51,352 nt of DNA from NCBI RefSeq assembly GCF_000524195.1, contig NW_020170451.1:383902-435253 (forward strand), in the 5' to 3' direction. This DNA comes from Echinococcus granulosus. Lineage: Eukaryota; Platyhelminthes; Cestoda; Cyclophyllidea; Taeniidae. The notes under the pieces were generated by a model. The model saw only the letters and a program-made list of their open reading frames with translations. It searched no databases and was not told the origin of the DNA. Both the position numbers and the translations under genes were made by a program. This document shows, one piece after another, positions 1 through 11,200 of the stretch (within the stretch, counting starts at the first letter, position 1; every line of letters starts with the position of its first letter).

Positions 1-130
1 GGGGGGGGGGGAGGTAGGAGGGCAGAAGGCGGTAGAGATCTTCGCTTTCGCATGATATGACCCAGGTACGAGGAGATTGTTCCAATATGAGAATAATTTA
101 TTATCGAGATATGTCTAGCAGTTGGGGTGT
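1..130. other. Unique left flank, starts with poly-G
   Basis: This is the only sequence in the window that is present once. It opens with 11 consecutive G and a G/A-rich stretch, then becomes ordinary mixed sequence. It differs from the bases that precede the second unit (about 25612-25741), so it is not part of the duplicated unit. A homopolymer at the very start suggests a contig or read end. No gene is visible. Confidence 0.85.
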
Positions 131-1210
131 TGGAAGGATCAGTGGTGGGAAAAGGAGGAACCAGATTGTGGCAGAAATTAAAGTAAATCTTTTCTTAATT
201 ACGCAAAAGATTTAATTAGTGGGTATGCATAAATCTTCATGGAGGAGCAAAAGTGCGTGTGTGGCGCGCAATTTCAGCGAATAAGGTCATCTTCAGAGAG
301 GTGTATATTACATCGACTTGTTGTTGAATGGCTGCCAACAGTTGAGGAGTCGACAAGACCTCGATCTTTGCAGCTCGAGTCAGTTAGCCTGTGACAATTT
401 TGACGACTTAGCGATTTTTAGGGCAAGACTATTTCAACTTCACGTGCTTCTCCTTCTTCTCAAAGTGTATGTCACATGAAAGTCATGCTCAGACATTATG
501 GTTACTGTAGTATCCGCGTCTTTTCACAAGCTTTAGTTTGATCCAGAATTTACCTTGACTCAGTACAACTTCAGGTCTGTGTATCAAGGAGGATTCTCAA
601 TGAACCCGCGGATGTGTATTTGTCGTGTGATTGGTGGCTACCTCCTAACCTCGATACACGAATTCAGTGTGTCAACACCCCTACTTTTGATCTTTGGTGG
701 TGCCTCTGCTTGAGTATAGTCCCTTTGCCAAATCTGCTTGAATCCTGAGACCAGACGAACTGTTGGCTCAAGAACCGCCAGGTGAAAGTGAAGTACTTTA
801 ACTTGCCATCAGACTGAGCGAGGATTTGGACGAGTTTTTATTTCATAAACCACCAGCTCGTAAAATGAGGCAACAACATTTGAGACCTTCGTAACAGAAC
901 TTAATGTCACCAAGTTAATGATGACGTCTGGCGCCTGTTTGCTGAACAATATTACCATTTTAGCCTTAAAAGTTGACTCTGTATTTCCTAACTGATCCTT
1001 TTGAAACGCCAACAATTTCATCTTCTTCCTGGTTTTGGAATGAAATTCATGAGTATTTCATGTTCTTTTGATTCAAAGCCTAAAGACGTTGAAAGTGAAA
1101 TGCGGATAGAAGTACGCAGACAAGGGCAAGTTGTGCTGAACATCTGCTGGTGTGAGGTTTTCTGTAGCCCAAACCAAAAGCCCTCTTGCCCCTTACACAG
1201 TCTACTGCCT

Positions 1211-1226
1211 AACGGCCTAGGCCGTT
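1211..1226. repeat. 16-bp perfect palindrome
   Basis: The sequence aacggcctaggccgtt equals its own reverse complement. It lies in non-coding DNA and recurs at 26822-26837 in copy B. It could be a dimeric protein-binding site or chance; nothing around it decides. Confidence 0.6.
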
Positions 1227-1882
1227 GTTACCTATCCTAATTACGGAGAAAAAAAACACGTTTTGCTTTCCGTTTGTTGGCAGTTGATTTTAGACTTTAT
1301 TGACATAGGCATAACATTCGCCCATTGATGAGCACTAGCAATAGCAAATAAAACGACAGAACGCCTCCGATAGTGTTAATGCTGGTGCCACATCGAGTTG
1401 AGACGACATTTTTCGCAGAGTTTAGTGTAAAACAAGCATATAGACACAACAACAACACCATGCACGTTCGATGGTAACCCTAATGGCAAGGTAAGGTCAG
1501 TCGCTCATGGGGTGCTTCACATAGTGTTTTTTACTTGCATCCTCAGCCACATACCATCCTTATTATTCCACTTGGAGTAAAATTGGAGTTTGTTGGGTAC
1601 AAGACAACACATGCATGTCTTAGGATATCTCAAAAACGTACCCATCTCCTTCTAAACGTTTCTGATAGTCTAAATGAAGTGTGTCCTTTGAATCTTGTAT
1701 CAATGTGAAATTCCTGGTGAAGGACCTGAACTGGCAGTGGTGTGTGTCCACAGTCACTACATCCTACTTCACTGTGTAGTATCCACGATCTGGAGCAGAG
1801 AAGAGAAGAAAAGGGAGCAGAATAGGAGAGAGAAAAGCGATAAGTCTAAATCCACGCCATGACTGGTCCACAAGGCGGGGTT

Positions 1883-1895
1883 GGGGGGGGGGGGG
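1883..1895. repeat. 13-G homopolymer
   Basis: A run of 13 G followed by a purine-rich stretch. The run has the same length in copy B (27494-27506). Homopolymers are usually the first positions to differ between independently sequenced copies, so equal length supports a computational origin for the duplication. Confidence 0.8.
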
Positions 1896-4800
1896 AAAGA
1901 AGAAGAGGGGGACTGTGTTGCATTGCATGACTTGGTAGGTCTCTTGACTAAGGCTGTGATTATGCGATAACCAGGGGCATGCACACACCCAGTGGTAGGC
2001 ATATGAGCATGTCAACAACTGCACAACACGAATCGGGGCGAGCCAAAACCCTCGATCAAGTAATCCACCTGTCTACCCTGACGACTCATTTGTGTCATGG
2101 GACTTTGCATACTCATTGCTAGTTGGATTGGCGAGGAACAACTTGATGTGGGTGAGTAACAAGTAGTAAATGTTAATGAAGTTGTTTATCAACAGCGACT
2201 CCACAAATGTGCCAGTTGTTTTCTGTGAAGCGTTCGCATGCATCGTATTGTCGGGCATGGAATGAGGGTAGTACGGGCTTGTTGAATGTTGTGTTTCAGC
2301 TAACGCTCTTCAACACTACAACTCTGCGTAAAGACTTTTCATCCAGCAGTGTCAACTTCACCTTTGCACTGCCATGGCGGTTGGCGCGACGAACTTGTTC
2401 TGACCGGTCAGACCTTTTGATAAAGGTACAATACAAAAATACGAGCCAAATAAACAGTAACCAATGTGGTTTTAGCTCTGTAAGTAGGTGATAGATGTCA
2501 GCAGCGGAGTTTCTATTCGCCATATTGCCCAACCATCTTACAGAACCAAAGCAGGTTGGTTAATTGATAAAAGATAGTATGACATTCTATGAAATGTTGG
2601 AAGTCGAATTAATGAGACTGGTCCCGTCACTGGATCAAAGGATATAATAGTACCAACTAGTATGTCATTTGGTGTTTGGTGACTTTAACTGACATGTTAG
2701 GTAGTGAAAAGAAAAGGTGATCCTTCGAATAAATCGTAGCCAAGTTGAATGAAAAACGAGGGTTGGTTCCACCATTTGCAGTTGTAGCATGACAAAAAGA
2801 TGCCGTAACTCCAATAACCCCATCGCTTAATAGGCCCGATCAATCGGTAACAGAAATTCCATCTGTGAATTGCCTCTGCCGTTGCATGAGGATATTATGA
2901 CTACGTAACGAGAGGATCTCAAAACGCGCACCGTGGAGAGCTACCTTGGCTAAGAAGGTCTGACAAAGACCAAAAATGAACTATCGAATGAATAGAGGAC
3001 CTTAAAAATTTACCAGAACGGTCCTCCGGAACTAACCACATGGCAGACACTCCTCTTGTCGTGCCTTTTGGATAAGTTGCGATAAAAACGTCGACGGTTC
3101 CTCAATCATTTAGATGTGATAAACTAAGGTAAGATCCTTAACAGTCGGAGAAATTGTTGATAGAAGGACACTGTAGTAAAGGGCTGCTTCGGATTTAATT
3201 CTGACATCTGGTGGAATCCTTTCAAATGCTGTTTGATTGCATAACTAAGGAAATAGTAAAGGATCCACCCCTATTAGAATACGTAACTTTATTCAAGGCT
3301 TCAATTCTCGACGTCATTTACTTTTGGCGCCGAGAGTTTATAGCTAAACGCCAAAATTTAAGTTGCAACTCTCTGCTGAAATACCCGGGGCCTGTTGGGA
3401 GGTCCACACAAATTGTAATGGCGTCTCAAAGTAGGATTCTGGACCTGAGCATTCAAAATAACACGGGTTTCAAAGTAAATCAGAATGCAAACACAGGCGT
3501 CGACCTGTGCCTGAGTTGGGCTGATATTCCCAGAAGGATGTGCTCACAACTTGAAAGGAAATTGCCGGTAAAGAACCTTCCAGATTATGCATTTCCAGAG
3601 CGTCCTATATGGTGTAAAATGAACTGACGGACGCGGTGGCGATCCGATCTGCCCTGATTAATGGAGCCTTCACCGAGTAGACTACACGCACTTTCTCATC
3701 TCGACTTGGTCAACCTCAGATCTCGCCAAGATACGATTTAAATCACTGCTTCCCCGTCCTCTCTCAACCCCACTGATGCATGCAGAGTTGGTATTGTGGA
3801 CTGAATAATATTTCACGGCTTAAAGTGCTCCCTCTCGCAGTAAGCTTGTCAAGAGGGGCAGCTTTAAATAGCAACTTTTCTAGTGACTGTGCGAATTATG
3901 GGGTGTGGAAACAACTACTAGGAGGACGAGGGGATGGAGAAGGAGATTGGAGGTGACTTTTTACCTCGTAAACTAAAGAAAGCTATAAATCATCTCTTCG
4001 TGTACGAAAAAAATAAATGCACACCAGGTTGAGAAAAATGCGTACGTACTTGCTCTGTTGCAGGGTCTTTTCTACCCACCTTTTCCGCGCTCGCATGCAC
4101 GTGCATACGGCCACAGCATCCGTCAAAACTCATTTATCATCAAATTAAGTTCGCTTTGACATGAACCCTCTGAAATCGGATCCTGCACCCCTTCCCCGAG
4201 CCACGTCGGTGGAAATCACAGTGATTCACCAAAACGAAGACAAATAGACAAAAAGTCACCCTTAACCTCCCATTAATCCGCTCGCTTTACAACAATTTCA
4301 CCTCCAGCAAACAATGCACACGCGTCGCTACAAACCCAGCTCACAGCTCCGTGGAGTCGCAATCACCAGTGTGGAGGGCCCACGTCACTTCGCGGCTTGC
4401 AAGCAGAACATAAAATCCAATCGACCAGACGCACGAGGCGACTTCGGACAATGGGCAACGCTAAAATCACAAACAACCGACAACCCCTCCCCCTCCTGCA
4501 AACGAAATCCCCATTACTTTATGAAGTTAGAGAATGCTCGAGCAGACGCTCTGGATTTGCGATCAAACGCAAAAAAAGGGACCAAAACGGTTAAGTTTTG
4601 GAGTTCAACGATTGAGGAAGAGAGCAAGGGACTTTACAGTGTTGGGTTTATATTTATATACTTAATGGTGGGGGAAAAAAGGATAGAATAGTGTAAACAA
4701 TAGGAGTCCGACAAAGGTGCGCACGCAAGTTGTAGTAAAATCAGCAAACCATGTGTGTGACGAGGAGTATGGGGGGAGGGATGAGAAAAAACATATTTCA

Positions 4801-4988
4801 AATTTAGCATGTGTGTAGATGTGTATGAGGATATTTGTGTGTACAGAGATTGATGATATATAGATACAATGAAGTGTGCGTGCGAGCGCAGCTACCTTCC
4901 TTACTTGCTTTCGGGTTGACAGCAGTACACGTGAACGAGGTAACTGAAGGAGCGTGGTGTACCTGGTGTGGATAGAGGAGAGTGAGCA

Positions 4989-5260
4989 CTACTTCTTCCC
5001 GGGAACAGAGCCCCCACTGCCAGCAGCACCACCGAGGCCCGAGGCTGCCCAGAGCTGCATGAGGTTGAAGTAAGCGGAGGGATTGCTTTGGATCTGGCTG
5101 AGGAAGTGCGTGAGCACGGCGTTCTGCTGAGCGGCATGAGCCGCAGCTGCCTGGGCCGCCGCTTGCTGCTGGGCTTGCTGTTGTTGCTGCTGCAGCACGA
5201 GATACTGCATCGCTTGCTGAAGCAACTGCGCACGCGAATTTGCGTTCTGAGCCCCGCTCG
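4989..5260 (-). CDS. p66: Exon 8: C-terminal end of p66-like protein
   Basis: Reads SGAQNANSRAQLLQQAMQYL, then a Gln/Ala block, then HFLSQIQSNPSAYFNLMQLW and a Gly/Ser-rich end finishing VPGKK with TAG at 4989-4991. The Q/A composition and frame continue from exon 7, including a second SQIQ element, which supports the join. The exon supplies two bases to close the phase-1 codon. The function of this tail is unknown. Confidence 0.8.
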
Positions 5261-8200
5261 CTAGCAGAGATGCGCAAGCATAGATGTAAAGGTTACTGAA
5301 AGAAAGCCCTCGTGCTTCTGACTTCAAATGGTGCTCAACCCTTTTTGTTAAACGGCACACTAGATACCTCCTTCATAGGATGTAAAAAGCAGATAGTTCC
5401 TTTACATTCAGTGATTAATTCCTAATCAAAAATACACTAATGCCCCACTTTTGGCAAATGCGCATTATACAGAAAACGTGTACGATCCTAAGCCTAATTA
5501 ATAAATAAGTTCAGAAAAGCGCAATTAATAGTACAGCTAACAAAGTGATGTTTTTTACGGTCAAAATCTAAGGTCACAAAATGCTGTGAAAAACAACGAG
5601 AGTAAATCACACCAAGCAATCGTCGAGTAAGTGGAGCAACAAGTTGTCCGTGAACGAACTCATCTGTGGCTTTGTAGAATGAGACGAATGAACTGTAAGC
5701 TCACTTATTTCAAATAAGTTGAAACCGTGGGACTGACACTTACGAATTCCGCCACAGTTTAGGGATGTTAAGTGGACGGACTATGCGAATAGTTTAGCAC
5801 TATCCCCTGGCTAGACCAGGACTCCCGAAGGAATCGACATCATTAAAAAAGCGTACCTTTAAGAGCTTGCATCCAAGATATTAAAATAAACGTCGCGATT
5901 TAAAGGTCAAATCTAACCACAATGTTAGAGGGTCAAGCGAGATCATTTGCAAAGGACCGGCCCTGCCCCATCACCAAGGCGATGGGGGTAGATTAACGCT
6001 GGCCTAAAATTAAGCATTTCGAAACTGCAAACACTGTCAACGAGCTAGACATCTGATATTAGGCGCCTTGAAAATTGGATCTAACCGACATGAGGTACGA
6101 CGCGGGTTTTACAAGCGTCTTCACGATGGGGGGAGGGGGAAATGTGCCAAAGTTCGGACACAGAGCCAAGAGTATCACAAGCCTAGCCCACTCACGCATA
6201 CGCACAAACACAAAAGTAGGCAAGCGCAAAAAAAAAACGCTAAATTGTCTGGGCTTGAAGCTGCGCATATGCACATGCCGTCATCAATCAAGCAACCAAT
6301 GAGAGCTCGCCTTTCCCTGTCACTATGCTAGCAAATCGATGCCCCTCTTACGTTCCCTCATTCTCACAGGGTTGCCCTATGAAATTTCTTGAAAAAAATA
6401 GACGTATGTAGAGGTCGAAATTGAGACTCCGAACAAAGTGGTATGCACGCCAGGTGGACAAGAGGGCGAACCACATCTGTCACAAGAAATATCGCGGCAT
6501 TCAGAAAAGAGGAAGTCCAGAACACAAATAGTAAAAGCCACCACTACTTGAAACTAACTGCCCCATATCGGGAAGACTTTTGTCACCATCATTTGAAAAC
6601 TTCCACGTCCCAGGTAGCCGAGGCCTTCCCCCTTTCCTTCACTGTAGAAAGGGAGAGGTGTTTCAAACCCAAAAAATCTAACTAAAGGATTTGGGCACGC
6701 ACGCACACACCGACAGCAGAGAGATGCGCAAGGAGATGCACTGCTAGGGGTCTGATCCAGAGCACACCCGCCGCAATTGCTGATCGATCCAGCTGGAACG
6801 TACCTCCACTGATGAGAGCGTTGCTCATGAGGAGAGTCTGAATCTGACTGAGGGCGTTAGCGGTGTGATCAGTGGTCGTTGGCGCAGAGGCAACAGCGAC
6901 AGCCTGTTGCTGATGCGCTTGAAGGCCGGAAAGGAGCTGCGCGGCTGCCAGGCGCTGTTGTTGTTGTTGTTGCTGCAAAGCGGCGGCCGCAACTGCCTGT
7001 TGCTGCTGCTGCGAGTTGGCCACCGCAGCCATCATCAGCGCAGCTGTGGCCGTGGGTGAAGCCGCAGAAGTGGTAGAGGCTCCAGACATGGCTTTCGCGT
7101 ACTGCTGAAGGGCTATCTGAGCGACTGCAGCTGCCTGGGCGGTAGCCTGAGCGGAGGAGTTGGAGACTGTCGCAGAACCAGCAACATTCGCAGCGCCACT
7201 GACCACTGAGGCGGCGACACGTGAACGCTGATGCGCGGCGGCTGCCACAGAAGTACCGCCCACGACTGTGGAGGGGGACTGACGAAGACCTGAGGCCGTT
7301 GTGCTCACAGATGACTACGTAAAGTGGCACGAAACACTTGTTACAAAAACTAATTGAAGTCTCAACACACGATAAAAAAACGACAATACAATCGTCAAAA
7401 GCTCCGATGCATGCAAAACAGACTCCACACATTGTAACTTGGCAGAGTTAGCAATGTATACCAAAATTTGCCTCATACAATACAAAGTAAGGGATGACTG
7501 TAAACTACCAAGCCAACACAAAAATCCATTAAAGTCAAAAAATTAAATGTTGGCAATCCTCGTGACTGACGAATTACTGATCGAATGGCCCAGTCGCAAG
7601 TGAAAATTTCAACTTGGATAGAAATAAGTCGCACTAAAAATAAGTTACAAATACCTTATTATTGTACCGCTGACTGTAAGCTGCCTGCTGTTGAGCAAGT
7701 TGTAGCTGATGCGCTTGCTGAGTGGCCAATAGCTTTTTCTCCTGCTCCTTTATGTACACATCCAACTTGGTCGAATTGGTGACAATGTCCTGGTATTCCC
7801 GTTCCACTTCGCGTTCCGCACTAATGTGAAGCTGCAGAACCTTTTGCACAGCCTCTTCGTACTCCTTCTTCAGGGTTAGCCTCTGAGTCGCCGTCAGACA
7901 GGCCTCGCATACTACATGCGTGGAGCCAGGTTTCTCCCGTTTCCAAACGGGAGTAAAATCAGTGCCACACTTCACACACGAGAAAGGGTTAAAACTGCAG
8001 CGTGTTTCCGATGACTTTCCGTTGCCTGATGGATCATAATCCTACATAAGAAATCGGTAGTTGAATGACAGCCAAAACACGATGACTTCTTGAAAAGTGA
8101 CAATTACCTGGATCGACTTAACAACCTCCTCAAGACCCAATAAAGATGTGAATTCCGTTGTGAGCGTGCTAGGTATGAAAGCGATTTCGCAGAACCCGGT

Positions 8201-11200
8201 TCCAGTCGTTGGTCGTGGAAGGCTGACTTTTTCCAAATTCCGTTCCAATTGCTTTCGCAGACCTGCCTTCTTAGTGGCATAAAGCTGCTCCAGTGATTGC
8301 AAAGCTGCTTGTTTTGTAACTTTAGGCGTGGAAATGGGGGAGCCCGGCTGGTGTGCAGCTGGAGGCAGAGCTAAAGGAAGTGTGCTTACAGAACAAAATA
8401 GTACTTTTCGTTGCCTGTGCAGCCGAGGGTAACCTTTGGGAAGAAGTTTGACTAGAGGTCGGTTTCTGATTACTCGTGCTGACATTGTTGTTCAAAGAAG
8501 ACGAAGATTGCGAAGAATTAAGCGTAGCCTTGGACACTGGGCGGGAGCTAGATGAATTATTTGAGTTCTGGCTTTCACGCAGTTTTTGAAGAAGCAAAAG
8601 AGTGGCCTCCTCTTGACGAAGATCATTTTCCAAAGATATCAATAAGGATTTGACGTCTGTCCCATTGGTTCCGCAAGGGGCGTTTTCCTTTTCAGTATCC
8701 GAACTTGAAGGCGTCACTTTCTCATCCTCATCCTCGCTTAGAACAATAACATCGGAAGAGCTCTAAATTGTTGATAGCCTTTAATAAGAAACCCACTTTA
8801 GGTAGATCCATTGTAGTCTTGTGACTTAAGTCGAGGGCATCAGCTACAGTTTTAGGTCTACGAAAGGAATGATTTAGAAATTAAAGCATACCGTTTCGCG
8901 GGAGTACACATGGGAATTTGTTCTTCTGGAGATTCCTTTAAAACTGTAAGAAAGTAATAGCCAATTAACGACAAACTGCTAAGCTGGATACAGCACAGAA
9001 TGCCAATACAACGAACCAGTAGAAAACGGGCGTATGTCAGACCAACTACCCTCCGCGAATTAAAACAATGTGGGCGACCAATCAGTTTTAAGAAGCGAGA
9101 GAACAGGAAATGCATGGCAATTTAGGGAAGGACATCACATTTGTAATTCTACGTTTATGAGATATCACACTCTTATAATTTCATTCCCCTTTTGTAAAGA
9201 ATTTTGCTTTTGCCCAACATCTACTGTCCGTCATTGTAAGTATGTATCCTGCAACGATTGGGTAATAGTCCAACGCGAGCGCAAATATATCACCAGCTTT
9301 TTGACACAGGAAATGTTCGATTTTGCTACAAGGCACAAATCTTGCTCTACTTACCTACTTACACTACTCTTGGGTTTGTTCTTAACTTAATGTGACAACT
9401 ATGAAATCTACTTAAAATGTGTATCGGCAAGTGCAAATCGAAACAGACAAGCACGGGAAATACCAACTTCACGGCCAGATTTACAGGCATCAAGACCCAC
9501 TCCCAGAAGAAATCAAGACCGTTAATGGTCATGTTTCATGCACTTTATGAATGTTTATAATTTTGCTAAGTTCCCGGGGCGGTACTGGGGAAAAAGCACC
9601 GTTTATTATTTCCTTAACTTCGTGCTGCATGTGAAATAGGAAACCATCTCCAAAAAAGGAATGTTACCTGGGGCTATTGACCACTGACCGAGGTCAGGCC
9701 CAAGGTATTGTAAATTCCTCGTTCATTTTTAATGGCATGGGAGGATTGCATTCTAATGTTGACCTAGCAGTACTATAAATATGCTGCATTAATAAATCTG
9801 CACACGGCAAAATAGGAATCTAGCGGTATTTTCATTAATCCTCCAGCAACCATATACCATGGAAATATTGGTCTCCAAAGTGATACCTTTTACCAGGGGT
9901 ATTGTATGAACAATCTATTTGGCAGAAAACTGACTTAAACAATCTATCTTAAGGCTGTGATTACTGCTATGTGGATAAACCTATCCCATATTTCAATAGG
10001 GATATAAAATGTTTCATGTGATAATACTAGTACCAGTTTCCCATATCTATATATGCTGCCATTAATTTTTAGTGAAAACAACTAAAATGGTTTTAACTAA
10101 AGACAATATTGCTCCCTTTTTTGATTAAATTTGGAGACCTTTTATTAATGACTGTAAAAAGGCGATCTTTCACCAAGTTGCTAGTTGCTTGCCAAAATCT
10201 ACAGTTTACCATGGGAACTTCCTTTTCTCAAAGTTATCCTTCGAACATGCGCTTGATTCGACCGAATCACTGTTCCCTGAAGTCAAAGGAGTCTTTTTAG
10301 AGTAATAGCCATTAATTCGGTCAAGCAATTGTCACGAATCTGTCAACTACTTAGATCCTTTTTTCGGGTTCAAGCAGATTTTCACGCGTGCGTTTTCTTG
10401 ATCGGTAGAAGTTGCATGGTGTTTCAACCATTTATCAATGTTTGAATGCCAATGGTTATGACAACGTTAAAAGGTATGTGCCACAGTTGGTGGGTCATTT
10501 TATAACCGATCTGAAACTGGTTACTCATTTTCATAAGTAGCATGACTTTGGGTGCAATAGACTCCTTTGGATTTCCCCATTTTAGGAGAAATGGAAAGTG
10601 ATTACGGTATGAAACGGCCCATGTAGTTTTGTGTCGAAAAGATTATCTTTTGTAGTATCATAATTTAGTAGACCGCTAAATGATGTCTATGGGATGTGCC
10701 CCCGTAACTCACCAAACAAATACAAAAATTCCTTCGAAGTTTTAGGGGCTGCTGGAGGAAGAGTTAACATCTAACGGAATAGGATTCGAAAATTATTATT
10801 CTCTCCTTTATTGTTCTTAATCCTACCAGCATTTAAATTGTTTACTTTGTGATGCATTCTTTAAAACACACAGGCAATTCAAGCACTACCTTATCTCCAT
10901 TTAATAAGCAGGACGATACATGTAACTGCTTAGAAAGCTGCAGCATCAAGTCTACGTCTATAGACGCCCTCTTTCATTCGTCACTACCACCTGTGTATAC
11001 GTAACGCAATCGCTTCTCATTAAACCTTTTCATTTAAAAATATTCTTTTTACCTTTCGAAACCTTGGGCGTGGGGATAAATTAATATTTCCACAAGGGCA
11101 AAATGCAAATGAAGTCCCGAATCAAACAAAAAATTCATCAAACTTATTTTTTGGGGACATTTAGAATAAATCCTTTCTTCGGGGCGATGAATTCAAACAG

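Larger units (their letters stand above)
131..4988. other. Non-coding 3' flank of the p66-like gene (copy A)
   Basis: About 4.9 kb without a gene I can support. Open frames up to 138 codons occur (3211-3627 and 4314-4691, plus strand), but they have no recognisable motif and that length is expected by chance at this base composition. The part nearest 4989 should hold the 3' UTR of the minus-strand gene. No canonical AATAAA was seen on the minus strand between about 4400 and 4988, only A/T-rich variants near 4646-4662. A TG-rich stretch lies at 4808-4890, a 13-G tract at 1883-1895 and a 16-base perfect palindrome at 1211-1226. Confidence 0.6.

Noticed and set aside
3211..3627. 138-codon plus-strand open frame
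   Set aside because: No recognisable domain, begins at a GTG, and the length is within chance expectation for 25 kb in six frames. Same for its copy at 28822-29238.
4314..4691. 125-codon plus-strand open frame beginning MHTRRYKPSS
   Set aside because: No domain, no splice or codon support, composition like its surroundings. Treated as chance.
6869..7432. 187-codon Cys/Ser-rich minus-strand open frame
   Set aside because: It is another frame of exon 7 and crosses the exon 6/7 intron. The Q/A frame is continuous with the GATA exon and is preferred.
8042..8485. Single long open frame covering CR2 and its upstream sequence
   Set aside because: It reads through the 34-nt micro-intron and the 66-nt intron. 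The CR1 and CR2 frames join correctly only when the introns are removed.
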